DNA of 64,000 nucleotides from Pseudomonadota bacterium (GTDB lineage: Bacteria; Pseudomonadota; Gammaproteobacteria; Burkholderiales; Burkholderiaceae_C), in assembly GCA_018241405.1 (NCBI GenBank), contig JAFEDY010000022.1, positions 62,001-126,000 of the forward strand, in the 5' to 3' direction. This document shows, in pieces, positions 26,016-33,894 of the stretch. Both the position numbers and the translations under genes were made by a program. Position 1 is the stretch's first letter. Each line of letters opens with the position of its first letter. The notes below the pieces were generated by a model. It saw only the letters and a program-made list of their open reading frames with translations. It was not told the origin of the DNA and did no database searches.

Positions 26016-26606
26016 ATGCCTGCGCCTGCCCCCCTGCGTGACCCCGCCCCCATGCTCGAACGCGCTCTTGGAGAATGGGGCGGCCGCGGCGACCTGTGGA
26101 TCTTTGGCTATGGCTCGCTGATCTGGCGCCCCGACTTCGCGTTTGCCGAGCGCCACGCCGCCACCGTGCATGGCTGGCACCGCGCGCTGAAGATGTGGAG
26201 CCGCGTGAACCGCGGCACGCCGGAATGCCCGGGCCTGGTCTTCGGCATGCTGCCCGGCGGCAGCTGCCGCGGCATGGTGTTTCGCGTGCCGCGGGCCCAT
26301 GGCCACCAGGTCATGGTCAACCTATGGCAGCGCGAGATGGTGCTGGGCGTGTACGACCCGCGCTGGCTGCCGTGCAAAACGCCCGGGGGTCAGGTGCAGG
26401 CCCTGGCCTTCACCCTGTCGCGCAGCAGCCCCAGCCACACGGGCGTGCTGGCCGACGAGGAATACCGGCGCATCTTCGCGCAGGCCAGTGGCATCTACGG
26501 CAGCACGCGCGACTACGCCGAGGCCACGCATGCCGAGCTGCTGCGCCTGGGCATCCATGACCGGGCGCTGGCGCGGCTGCTGGCCTTGTGCAAAGAACAC
26601 CTCTGA
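26016..26606 (+). CDS. chaC: ChaC-type gamma-glutamylcyclotransferase
   Basis: This 196-residue enzyme belongs to the ChaC family, which cleaves glutathione to 5-oxoproline and Cys-Gly in the cytoplasm. The substrate loop [13 protein letters not shown] (~29-41) is intact, and [17 protein letters not shown] with the later [25 protein letters not shown] matches ChaC. Its product, 5-oxoproline, is the expected substrate of the PxpABC proteins encoded at 3.8-7.0 kb. A TAGAGT hexamer ends 6 nt before the ATG. The pdxH ATG follows the stop by 19 nt. Confidence 0.88.
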   Translation: MPAPAPLRDPAPMLERALGEWGGRGDLWIFGYGSLIWRPDFAFAERHAATVHGWHRALKMWSRVNRGTPECPGLVFGMLPGGSCRGMVFRVPRAHGHQVMVNLWQREMVLGVYDPRWLPCKTPGGQVQALAFTLSRSSPSHTGVLADEEYRRIFAQASGIYGSTRDYAEATHAELLRLGIHDRALARLLALCKEHL

Positions 26607-26625
26607 CCCACGGCACAATCACGGC

Positions 26626-27279
26626 ATGAGCAAGAGTCCCCTCTCCACCGCCATCGCCGACCTGCGCAAGAGCTACGAGCGCGCCGAACTCAGCGAAGAC
26701 GCCTCGCACGCCGACCCGCTGCAGCAATTCGACCAGTGGATGCACGAAGCCGTCGCCGCCCAGGTGCAGGAGCCCAACGCCATGACCGTGGCCACGGTGG
26801 GCAGCGATCTGCGCCCCAGCACGCGTGTGGTGCTCATCAAGGGCTATGACGCCGAGGGCGTCGTCTGGTACACCAACTATGACAGCCGCAAGGGCCGCCA
26901 GCTCGCGGGCAATCCCTATGCGGCGCTGCAGTTCCACTGGGTGGAGCTAGAGCGCGTGGTGCGCATCGAGGGCATCGTGGAGAAGGTCAGCGACGCGGAG
27001 AGCGACGAGTATTTCCACAGCCGCCCGCTGGACTCGCGCATTGGCGCCTGGGCCAGCCCGCAAAGCCAGGTCATCACCGGGCGCGGCGTGCTGGTGGCCA
27101 ACGCCGCCAAGTACGGCGCACAGTTCCTGCTCAAGCCGCCGCGCCCGCCGCACTGGGGCGGCTATCGCCTGAGGCCCGACCAGTGGGAGTTCTGGCAGGG
27201 CCGCAAGAGCCGGCTGCACGACCGGCTGCGCTACCGGCTTGACGCCGGCAGCTGGCTGCGCGAGCGTCTGGCACCCTGA
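26626..27279 (+). CDS. pdxH: Pyridoxine/pyridoxamine 5'-phosphate oxidase
   Basis: This 217-residue FMN enzyme makes pyridoxal 5'-phosphate, the last step of vitamin B6 synthesis and salvage. Family motifs are present: [67 protein letters not shown] and the C-terminal [28 protein letters not shown]. The length matches the E. coli enzyme. The start at 26626 ([14 protein letters not shown]) is preceded by CACAAT ending 6 nt upstream, so it could have its own leaderless transcript besides read-through from chaC. Confidence 0.95.
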   Translation: MSKSPLSTAIADLRKSYERAELSEDASHADPLQQFDQWMHEAVAAQVQEPNAMTVATVGSDLRPSTRVVLIKGYDAEGVVWYTNYDSRKGRQLAGNPYAALQFHWVELERVVRIEGIVEKVSDAESDEYFHSRPLDSRIGAWASPQSQVITGRGVLVANAAKYGAQFLLKPPRPPHWGGYRLRPDQWEFWQGRKSRLHDRLRYRLDAGSWLRERLAP

Positions 27280-27280
27280 A

Positions 27281-27316
27281 ACTCCTGTATTGATAGCTGC
27301 AAGCGCCTTATCCGTG
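27281..27316. repeat. Dispersed stem-loop repeat, copy M, partial (pdxH / chrA junction)
   Basis: TATTGATAGCTGCAAGCGCC followed by TTATCCGTG is the left half of the repeat family. The right half is missing because the chrA coding sequence begins there on the other strand. It occupies the whole convergent gap. Confidence 0.55.
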
Positions 27317-28510
27317 CAGCAGCCACAGACCCGCCACGCCGCACAGCGGCACCACCAGCCAGGGCGGCACGCGCGCCCATGTCAGTGCCGCAAAGGCGGC
27401 CAGCGCCACACCAAGGTCTATCGGGGCGTGGATGGCGCTGCTCCACACCGGGTGATAGAGCGCGGCCAGCAGCAGACCGACCACGGCCGCGTTTACGCCC
27501 GACAGCGCCGCGCGGGCGCGCCCGTCGTGCCCCAAGCGCTCCCAGAACGGTAGCGCGCCGGCCACCAGCAGCAAGGCCGGCAGAAAGATGGCCACCAGGC
27601 ACACCAGCGCCCCCAGCCAGCCGCCCGCGCCATTGCGCGCCGCCGCGCCGACAAAGGCGGCAAAGCTGAACAGCGGCCCCGGCACGGCCTGGGCCAGGCC
27701 GTAGCCGGCCAGGAAGTCGCCGGCCGCCACCCAGCCGGGCGCCACCACCTCGGCCTGCAGCAGGGGCAGCACCACATGGCCGCCGCCAAACACCATGGCG
27801 CCGGCGCGATAGAAGGCGTCGGCCAGCGCCAGCGCGGGCTGCGGCCAGACGCGTGCCGCCAGCGGCAGCAGCATCAGCAGCGCCGCAAACAGCGCCAGCA
27901 GCAGCGCGCCCGTGCGCCTGCGCATGACCGAAGGCCCGGCGTGCGCGGGCGCTGCCGGCATGGCACCGCCCCGTCCCCACAGCGCCAGGCCGACCAGGGC
28001 CGCCAGCAGCAGGGTGCCCAGCTGCCCCGCCACGCCGGGCCACCGCAGCACCAGCGCACAGGCCAGCCCCATCAGCAGCAGCCGCGCCGCCCCCCGGCAC
28101 AGGCTGCGCGCCATGCCCCACACCGCCTGCGCCACCACGGCCACGGCCGCCACCTTGAACCCGTGCAGCACGCCCGTGGGCACCAGGGCCTGGCCCGCCA
28201 CCAGGCCCAGTCCCAGCAGCGCCATGGCCAGGGCCGAGGGCAGCGTAAAGCCCATCCAGGCGGCCAGCGCGCCCGGCATGCCGGCCTGGCGCAGGCCCAG
28301 CGCCATGCCCACCTGGCTGCTGGCCGGCCCGGGCAGGAACTGGCACAGGGCGACCAGGTCGGCATAGGCGGCTTCATCAAGCCAGCGCCGGCGCGCGACG
28401 AATTCCTGGCGGAAGTAGCCCAGGTGCGCCACCGGACCACCAAACGAGGTCAGGCCCAGGCGCAGAAAGATGACAAACACCTGCCAGGCGCTGGCGCGTG
28501 GAGTGGCCAT
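27308..28510 (-). CDS. chrA: ChrA-type chromate transporter
   Basis: This 400-residue inner-membrane protein has two CHR domains in tandem, the long-chain ChrA form that exports chromate by proton motive force. The first half has FLRLGLTSFGGPVAHLGYFRQEFV and LCQFLPGPASSQVGMALG. The second half repeats it: FYRAGAMVFGGGHVVLPLLQAEVV and LAQAVPGPLFSFAAFVG. Both FGGx and PGP motifs are thus doubled. The start at 28510 (MATPRASAWQVF) avoids a poorly conserved 37-residue extension. It lies downstream of the TonB receptor gene with the same orientation, but no chrB or chromate-responsive regulator is seen. Confidence 0.9.
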   Translation of the reverse strand: MATPRASAWQVFVIFLRLGLTSFGGPVAHLGYFRQEFVARRRWLDEAAYADLVALCQFLPGPASSQVGMALGLRQAGMPGALAAWMGFTLPSALAMALLGLGLVAGQALVPTGVLHGFKVAAVAVVAQAVWGMARSLCRGAARLLLMGLACALVLRWPGVAGQLGTLLLAALVGLALWGRGGAMPAAPAHAGPSVMRRRTGALLLALFAALLMLLPLAARVWPQPALALADAFYRAGAMVFGGGHVVLPLLQAEVVAPGWVAAGDFLAGYGLAQAVPGPLFSFAAFVGAAARNGAGGWLGALVCLVAIFLPALLLVAGALPFWERLGHDGRARAALSGVNAAVVGLLLAALYHPVWSSAIHAPIDLGVALAAFAALTWARVPPWLVVPLCGVAGLWLLHG

Positions 28511-28601
28511 GGGATCTGTCGTTGGCGAATGGCGGTGCATGGGGGCGGGCAACGGAAGCGGCTGCCGATTGTCACCGCTGGCACTTGCCGCCTGCGCAGC
28601 G

Positions 28602-30680
28602 TCAGAACGACACGCGCGCACCCAGCGTGATGCTGCGCCCGGCCAGCGGCGCCGCGTCCTTGATGAACGAGGTGTGGGCGTAGGCCAGGCGGTTGCCCAG
28701 GTTGCGCGCCTTCAGGTACAGCTGCCAGGGCATGCCACCCGCCGTCAGGCCGTTGTAGGCCAGGCCCATGCTGAGCATGCCGTAGCCGGGGGTGACGGTC
28801 TCGAACAGCGCCACGCGGTTCTGGCGCGCCACCTGCCGCCATTCCACCAGGCCCTCCCAGGACTGCCAGCTGGCGTCCAGGCGCAGGCCGGCGCGCATGG
28901 GCGCAATGCGCGGCAGCGGGCCGCCGCCGTCCAGGCGGGCGCGCACGCTGTCGCCAAACAGCGTCAGCCCCAGGTTGCGCGCCAGGCGCTGGCGCACGCG
29001 GCCCTCGAAGCCGGTCAACGTGGCGTCGGCCTGGCTGTATTGCAGCAATTGCAGGCCGCCCTGTTCATCGAGCGTGCGGCCGTAGATGTAGTGGCGGATG
29101 TGGTTGCGGAACACGCTGACGTCGAAGGTGGTGTCGTCGCTGGTCTTGCGCAGGTTCAGGTCAATGTTGCGCGAGCTCTCGGCGCGCAGGTCGGCGTTGC
29201 CGCGCTCGTAGGTGGAGGTCGCCATGTGCAGGCCGCGCGCGTACAGCTCCTCGGCCGTGGGGGCGCGCTGGGCGCGCGTGAGGTTGAGGCCCGCGGCGTA
29301 GCCCGACGCAAACTGCCACCGTGCGCCGAGCGAGGCCGAGGTGCCGTTGTGGTTGCGCCGGGCCGAGCCGTCCAGCAGCTCGGCCTGCTGCTGGTCGTGG
29401 CGCAGCGCGCCCTCCAACCGCCAGTCGCCATGCCAGTTGCCGAGGCGGTATTCCTCCAGCGCAAACACGCCCCATTGGCGCGTGAGCGTGGGCTGCACAT
29501 AGGCCTCCTCGCCCACGGCGCTGAAGCGGCGCTGCGAGGTCTGCACGCCGACCAGGCCGCGCAGGCCGGCGACGGGCGCGTGCTGCAGCTCCACGCGCAG
29601 GTCATGCGCCTTGTTTCTGAAGGTGGTGGCAATGGCACCGTCCTCGATCTCGTCATGCCGGTAGTCGGTCATGCCGGCGCGCAGGCGCAGCGCGGTGAAG
29701 CCGGCAAAGGGGTCGCGCAGCTCGCCGCGGATGTCCATGCGGTCGCTGCGCATGTCCACCACCGGCACGCTGCCCGGCAGCAGGCCCTGTGCCCCGCTGC
29801 CATGGTCATGGCCGTCATGGCTGCCGCAGTGCAGGCGGTCACCGTCGGCATGGCATCCCTCGAAGCTGTGGTTGTGGCCGGGCAGGCCGTAGTCGGCGTT
29901 CTGGCGCGTGAGCGCCATGCCCAGATAGCCGCGGCTGCCCACCCAGGACAGGCCCACGCTGCCGGCGTTGGTGCGGTTGAAGCTGCCGGGCACGCGGCTG
30001 CCGCCGCCCCAGCCGCTGCCCACGCGGTAGTCGCCGGCGTTGCGCCCGGCGGCCTCCACATGCATGGCGACGTTGCCCGCGCCGGCCGTGAGGGCCACGG
30101 CGCCGGCGGCCTCGCGTGCGACGCTGCCGGCGCGCAGCTCGGCGCTGCCCTCGTAACCCTTCTCGGGGATGGCCGTGGGCACCTTGGCGTCCAGCACGTT
30201 GACCACGCCGCCCACGGCGCCCGCGCCATAGACCAGGGCCGAGGGGCCGCGCAGCACCTCGATCTGCGTGGCCAGCAACGGTTCGGAGGTCACGGCATGG
30301 TCCGGGCTGACGGTGGATGCGTCCTGCAGCTCGGAGCCGTCGGACAGCACGCGCACGCGCGCGCCGTCCATGCCGCGGATCACGGGGCGGCTGGCGCCGG
30401 CGCCGAAGTGGCTGGCGCTGATGCCGGGCTTGCCCTCCAGGGTCTCGCCCAGCGTGGCCTCGCGCCTGCGCACCAGCTCGTCGCCCTCCAGCACGGAGAC
30501 GGGCTGCGTCATGTCCGACGCGCCCAGCTGCAGGCCGCTTGCGGACACGGTGACCTCGGGCAGGCTGGATTCGGCCTGCGCAAAGACCTGCGGCGCGGCG
30601 CCGGCCAGGCACAGCAGCGCGGCCCAGGCCAGCGGGTGGCGCGCGAGCGGCGCAGGCAAGGAAGAAACAAGTGAATTCAT
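28602..30680 (-). CDS. znuD: ZnuD-like TonB-dependent outer-membrane receptor with His-rich loop
   Basis: This 692-residue receptor has a signal peptide ending near FAQA (~35), a plug domain (TVSASGLQLGASDMTQPVSVLEGDELVRRREATLGETLEGKPG...) and a 22-strand barrel ending in RSITLGARVSF with terminal Phe. An extracellular loop at ~268-295 is rich in His, Cys and Asp (HSFEGCHADGDRLHCGSHDG, then HDHG), as in the Neisseria zinc receptor ZnuD. Zinc import across the outer membrane is the best inference; nickel or another metal is possible. ATG 30680 was preferred over TTG 30695. The neighbouring small DUF2946-like gene supports a metal role. Confidence 0.85.
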   Translation of the reverse strand: MNSLVSSLPAPLARHPLAWAALLCLAGAAPQVFAQAESSLPEVTVSASGLQLGASDMTQPVSVLEGDELVRRREATLGETLEGKPGISASHFGAGASRPVIRGMDGARVRVLSDGSELQDASTVSPDHAVTSEPLLATQIEVLRGPSALVYGAGAVGGVVNVLDAKVPTAIPEKGYEGSAELRAGSVAREAAGAVALTAGAGNVAMHVEAAGRNAGDYRVGSGWGGGSRVPGSFNRTNAGSVGLSWVGSRGYLGMALTRQNADYGLPGHNHSFEGCHADGDRLHCGSHDGHDHGSGAQGLLPGSVPVVDMRSDRMDIRGELRDPFAGFTALRLRAGMTDYRHDEIEDGAIATTFRNKAHDLRVELQHAPVAGLRGLVGVQTSQRRFSAVGEEAYVQPTLTRQWGVFALEEYRLGNWHGDWRLEGALRHDQQQAELLDGSARRNHNGTSASLGARWQFASGYAAGLNLTRAQRAPTAEELYARGLHMATSTYERGNADLRAESSRNIDLNLRKTSDDTTFDVSVFRNHIRHYIYGRTLDEQGGLQLLQYSQADATLTGFEGRVRQRLARNLGLTLFGDSVRARLDGGGPLPRIAPMRAGLRLDASWQSWEGLVEWRQVARQNRVALFETVTPGYGMLSMGLAYNGLTAGGMPWQLYLKARNLGNRLAYAHTSFIKDAAPLAGRSITLGARVSF

Positions 30681-30751
30681 GGATGACTTCGTCAAGAGCA
30701 GGCGGCAGGCGCGCAGGCACAGGCCGTACGCGGCCGCACAGAAATTTCAAT

Positions 30752-30802
30752 GAAAATCGCCTCTAGCGCTTATTCAGAAAGCGCCATCAGCTATCAAAAA
30801 AG
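30752..30802. repeat. Dispersed stem-loop repeat, copy C (upstream of the TonB receptor)
   Basis: ATCGCCTCTAGCGCTTATTC and AAGCGCCATCAGCTATCAAA form a full copy of the family, very similar to copy B. It lies between the small DUF2946-like gene and the receptor gene on the same strand, so it is the one complete intergenic copy not at a convergent junction. Confidence 0.78.
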
Positions 30803-30836
30803 AGGGATAAAACGCGGCGCCGGCGTGATGCGGCGG

Positions 30837-31250
30837 CTATGCGAGGCAGCAGGCCGGCGGCGGGGCGCGCGCTTGGAACGGCGCCACCCCACCCGTGCCG
30901 GGCGCGGGCGCGGGCGCGCCGACGGGCGGCAGTTGCGGCAAGGCCTGCACCAGCGCCGGGGCCTGGCCTGGCGCGGCACCCACCAGGGTCTGCTGGTCCA
31001 GCACCTGGCAGCCGGCATCGCCATGGCCGGCAAACAGCGCGTGCAAGGTATCGAGCGCCTGCTGCCCCGATCCGTGCGCGTGCGCAGCTGCCTGTGCAAT
31101 GCCGCCGCCGCCGGGAAGATGCAGCACCTGGTGCATGCGGCCCAGCGTGGGCGCGAGCACCAACGCCAGCAGCAGCCAGGCCAGCGCCAGGCGACGGCGC
31201 AGCAGCGGCAGCGTCTGGCGAACGGCTTGGGGGTGCGGTGGGCGCGGCAT
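30837..31250 (-). CDS. Small membrane-anchored protein resembling DUF2946 metal-associated proteins
   Basis: This 137-residue protein has one N-terminal hydrophobic segment (~20-36; RLALAWLLLALVLAPTLG) followed by a periplasmic part with scattered His residues (MHQVLHLPG, AHAHGSG, ALFAGHGDAGC). It ends with ARAPPPACCLA. The arrangement (signal/anchor, HxLFxxH, Cys, and a late RAPP motif) resembles DUF2946 proteins found next to copper or zinc receptors. It precedes the ZnuD-like receptor gene on the same strand by 157 nt. A metal handling or accessory role is likely but not proven. Confidence 0.68.
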   Translation of the reverse strand: MPRPPHPQAVRQTLPLLRRRLALAWLLLALVLAPTLGRMHQVLHLPGGGGIAQAAAHAHGSGQQALDTLHALFAGHGDAGCQVLDQQTLVGAAPGQAPALVQALPQLPPVGAPAPAPGTGGVAPFQARAPPPACCLA

Positions 31251-31265
31251 GGGCCGGGGAGGATA

Positions 31266-31814
31266 TCAGGCGTCCGGCTTCAGGTAGCGCGCAAAGGTCT
31301 TGCGGAACTTGGCCACCTTGGGCGCCACGACAAAGGCGCAATAGCCCTGGCCTGGGTGGTTGGCAAAGTAGTCCTGGTGGTAGTCCTCGGCCGGCCAGTA
31401 GGTGAGCAGCTCGGCCAGCTCGGTCACCACGGGCGCGCCCGACTGTCCGCCCTGCGCCAGCTCGCCCAGCAGCTCTTGCGCCACCAGGCGATGCGCGGGG
31501 TCGGTGTAGTAGATGCCGCTGCGGTACTGCGTGCCCACGTCGTTGCCCTGGCGGTTGCGCGTGGTGGGGTCGTGGGTGGCAAAGAAGATCTCCAGGATCT
31601 CGCGCACGCCGATCTGCTGCGGGTCGAAGGTGAGGCGCACCACCTCGGCATGGCCCGTGGTACCGGAGCACACCTGCTCATAGGTGGGCGCTGCCAGGTC
31701 GCCGTTGGCATAGCCGCTTTGCACGTCGGTCACGCCGCGCACGCGGTCGAAGACGGCCTCGGTGCACCAGAAGCAACCGCCGCCCAAGGTGATGGTCTGC
31801 AATGCGGGGGGCAT
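31266..31814 (-). CDS. msrA: Peptide-methionine (S)-S-oxide reductase
   Basis: This 182-residue enzyme reduces methionine-S-sulfoxide in proteins and free Met, repairing oxidative damage. The catalytic GGGCFWCTE lies at residues 11-19, with nucleophile Cys14. Further family parts are VFDRVRGVTDVQSGYANG, YEQVCSGTTGHAEVV and the FFATHDPTTRNRQGNDVGTQYRS block. The ATG at 31814 gives the usual length; a frame reaching into the inverted-repeat element at 31846 was rejected. Its promoter would lie in or next to that element. Confidence 0.93.
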   Translation of the reverse strand: MPPALQTITLGGGCFWCTEAVFDRVRGVTDVQSGYANGDLAAPTYEQVCSGTTGHAEVVRLTFDPQQIGVREILEIFFATHDPTTRNRQGNDVGTQYRSGIYYTDPAHRLVAQELLGELAQGGQSGAPVVTELAELLTYWPAEDYHQDYFANHPGQGYCAFVVAPKVAKFRKTFARYLKPDA

Positions 31815-31845
31815 AGGGCGCACTCCTTGAAAAAGGCACATCTTA

Positions 31846-32005
31846 GAGCGTGTTTTCGATCTTTTCATGGTGCCCGTTGCCCCACAAAAGGGGCAGATTC
31901 AAGGCGCAAAGCGCAGCCGGGCTGGTGGCCAGGCGAGCAATTGCAACGCCACAGATGCTCCTTTTGCTGCCTTGCGGGCATCATGAAAAGATCGTAAACA
32001 CGCTC
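31846..32005. mobile_element. 160-bp MITE-like element with 30-bp terminal inverted repeats
   Basis: The left end (31846-31875) begins GAGCGTGTTTTCGATC and the right end (31976-32005) is its reverse complement with 28 of 30 bases matching. The pairing continues weakly inward (AAAAGGxGCA). A TTA lies directly outside each end (31843-31845 and 32006-32008), a likely target duplication. The interior has no ORF. It is a non-autonomous element or a foldback remnant between the msrA start and the tetR promoter. No full-length transposase with these ends is present in the window. Confidence 0.72.
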
Positions 32006-32029
32006 TTAGAACCAGTTCTTTGCCATGCG

Positions 32030-32080
32030 TTGACACTGGGACTGCACGATGGCTACCATTACTAACCCGTCAGTCAGTAA
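32030..32080 (+). promoter_or_regulatory. tetR promoter with overlapping 22-bp operator
   Basis: A perfect -35 TTGACA (32030-32035), an 18-bp spacer and a -10-like TACCAT (32054-32059) point to a start near 32066. The palindrome at 32059-32080 has half-sites TTACTAAC and GTCAGTAA and covers the start. This is the classic layout for autorepression by the TetR protein encoded just downstream. Confidence 0.68.
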
Positions 32081-32084
32081 TTCG

Positions 32085-32747
32085 ATGAACGTACTTTCTT
32101 CCCCCGCAGTCCAGCCCGAGTGCGCCCGGCGCGGCCGCCGCAAGGAGGCTCGGCCGGGCGAGCTCTTGGACGCGGCGCTGGACCTGTTTGTGGAAAAGGG
32201 CTTCGCCGCCACCCGGGTGGACGAGGTGGCCGCGCGTGCCGGCGTGTCCAAGGGCACGCTGTTCCTGTACTTTCCCAGCAAGGAAGACCTGTTCAAGGCC
32301 GTGGTGCGCAAGAACATCGCCGGGCGCTTTGCCGAATGGGACCTGGAGCTTGAGTCCTACGCGGGCACGAGCAGCGAATTGGTGCAGTACTGCTTTCAGA
32401 GCTGGTGGGATCGCGTGGGCTCGACCAAGGCCGCGGGCCTGAGCCGGCTCATGCTGTCGGAGGCCAACAACTTTCCCGAGATCGCCGAGTTCTACCGCCG
32501 CGAGGTCGTTGCGCCCGGTCACCAGTTGATCCGCCGCATCCTGCAGCGCGGCATGGACCGTGGCGAACTGCGCCCGCTTGACCTCGACCATGCCGTCTAT
32601 CTGGTGCTGGCGCCGCTGATGTTCCTGTCCTTCGCGCAGCCCTCGCCTTCGGTGTGCATCCTCGAGCCCGCGCATTTTTCGCCGGAAACATACATCCGCC
32701 TGCAGGCCGACAACGTATTGCAGGGCCTGTGCGTACGGCCGACCTAA
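32085..32747 (+). CDS. TetR family transcriptional regulator
   Basis: This 220-residue regulator has the TetR N-terminal helix-turn-helix (residues ~20-70): [47 protein letters not shown]. The C-terminal ligand domain is divergent, as usual. I chose ATG 32085 because the likely transcription start (~32066) lies downstream of the other candidate at 32049. A palindromic operator overlaps the promoter, so the gene probably represses itself. The following genes (pcm, rhodanese, tolC) may be under its control, suggesting a link to efflux through TolC. The ligand is unknown. Confidence 0.87.
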   Translation: MNVLSSPAVQPECARRGRRKEARPGELLDAALDLFVEKGFAATRVDEVAARAGVSKGTLFLYFPSKEDLFKAVVRKNIAGRFAEWDLELESYAGTSSELVQYCFQSWWDRVGSTKAAGLSRLMLSEANNFPEIAEFYRREVVAPGHQLIRRILQRGMDRGELRPLDLDHAVYLVLAPLMFLSFAQPSPSVCILEPAHFSPETYIRLQADNVLQGLCVRPT

Positions 32748-32793
32748 AATTACGGGTTTGTCCGATACTCAGTCCGCCTTCCGGAGTCACCCC

Positions 32794-33504
32794 ATGAACA
32801 TGCCCCTGAACACGTCCGCCGACATCCACGATCCCATCGAGCAGGCCCGCTACAACATGGTGGAGCAGCAGGTCCGTCCGTGGAACGTGCTCGACCTGGG
32901 CGTGCTGGAGCTGCTGTCCAGCGTGCGCCGCGAGGACTTCGTACCCCCCGCCTACCAGGGCGCGGCCTTCACCGATACGCAGATCCCGCTCCATCCCGAC
33001 GCACAGGAAGCCGAGCGCCTGGGACAGGTGATGCTGGCGCCGCGCGTGGACGCGCGCATGCTGCAGGACCTGCAGGTGCAGCCCACCGACCGCGTGCTGG
33101 AAATCGGCGCCGGCTCGGGCTACATGGCCGCCCTTCTGGCCGCGCGCGCAGAGCGCGTGGTGTCGCTGGAGATCGACCCCGACCTGGCCGAATTTGCGCG
33201 CGAGAACCTGCGCGGCGCCGGCGTGGAGAACGCCGATGTGCGCCAGGCCGATGGTGCGCTTGACCCCATTCCCGACGGCCCGTTCGACGTCATCGTGCTC
33301 AGTGGCTCGGTGGCCGAGGTGCCGCAAAAGCTGCTCGCCCTGCTGCGCGACGGCGGCCGCCTGGGTGCCTATGTCGGCCAGGAACCGATGATGCGCGCCA
33401 CCATCGTGCGCCGCAGCGGCGAGCGCTTCGAGACCAGCCAGCCCTGGGACGTGGTCGTGCCGCGCCTGCGCCACTTCACCGAGCCCTCGCCGTTCAAGTT
33501 CTGA
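32794..33504 (+). CDS. pcm: Protein-L-isoaspartate O-methyltransferase family protein
   Basis: This 236-residue SAM-dependent methyltransferase matches the Pcm family, which repairs L-isoaspartyl residues in aged proteins. The early ARYNMVEQQVRPWNVLD, the substrate-side REDFVPPAYQGAAFTDTQIPL and the SAM motif VLEIGAGSGYMAALLA (~100-115) are typical. The start at 32794 has a GGAG ribosome binding site 7 nt upstream. The family member found next to tolC in many betaproteobacteria may have a specialised role. It begins 46 nt after tetR and precedes the rhodanese gene by 21 nt. Confidence 0.88.
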   Translation: MNMPLNTSADIHDPIEQARYNMVEQQVRPWNVLDLGVLELLSSVRREDFVPPAYQGAAFTDTQIPLHPDAQEAERLGQVMLAPRVDARMLQDLQVQPTDRVLEIGAGSGYMAALLAARAERVVSLEIDPDLAEFARENLRGAGVENADVRQADGALDPIPDGPFDVIVLSGSVAEVPQKLLALLRDGGRLGAYVGQEPMMRATIVRRSGERFETSQPWDVVVPRLRHFTEPSPFKF

Positions 33505-33525
33505 CCCCTGTCCACAGCCCAGCGC

Positions 33526-33864
33526 ATGATCGACCATATCCGCCCGGCCCAGCTGGCCGACTGGCTCACCACCCATGCGCAGGCGCGGCCCCTGGTGCTG
33601 GACGTGCGCGAGCCCTGGGAGCTGCAGACCGCCAGCGTCACGCCGCAGGGCTTTGAACTGGTCGCCATCCCCATGGGCGCGCTCAGTGGACGCCTGGCTG
33701 AACTCGACCCCGCCCGCCCCGTCGCCTGTCTGTGCCACCACGGCATGCGCAGCCTGCACGTGGCCGGCTTTCTGGCGCACCAGGGCTTTGACCAGGTGGC
33801 CAACATCACCGGCGGCATCGACGCCTGGTCGCACGAATGCGACCCGGCCGTGCCGCGCTATTGA
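33526..33864 (+). CDS. Single-domain rhodanese-like sulfurtransferase
   Basis: This 112-residue protein is one rhodanese domain. The active loop CHHGMRS carries the nucleophile Cys at ~70 in VACLCHHGMRSLHVAGFL, and the N-terminal VLDVREPWELQTA and C-terminal ITGGIDAWSHECDPAVPRY are standard. It would carry a persulfide sulfur; the acceptor is unknown. It lies between pcm and tolC, a gene order seen in related bacteria. No signal peptide is visible, so it should act in the cytoplasm. Confidence 0.9.
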   Translation: MIDHIRPAQLADWLTTHAQARPLVLDVREPWELQTASVTPQGFELVAIPMGALSGRLAELDPARPVACLCHHGMRSLHVAGFLAHQGFDQVANITGGIDAWSHECDPAVPRY

Positions 33865-33894
33865 GCACAGGCTCCACGCCTGCAGAACCACGCC

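Noticed and set aside
28470..30674. A 734-codon plus-strand frame opposite the TonB receptor
   Set aside because: The receptor on the minus strand has a signal peptide, plug and terminal Phe; the opposite frame is Ala/Gly/His-rich noise.
31846..32005. A small ORF through the inverted-repeat element continuing into msrA
   Set aside because: It merely extends the msrA frame upstream through the repeat; msrA has a proper ATG at 31814 that begins the conserved family sequence.
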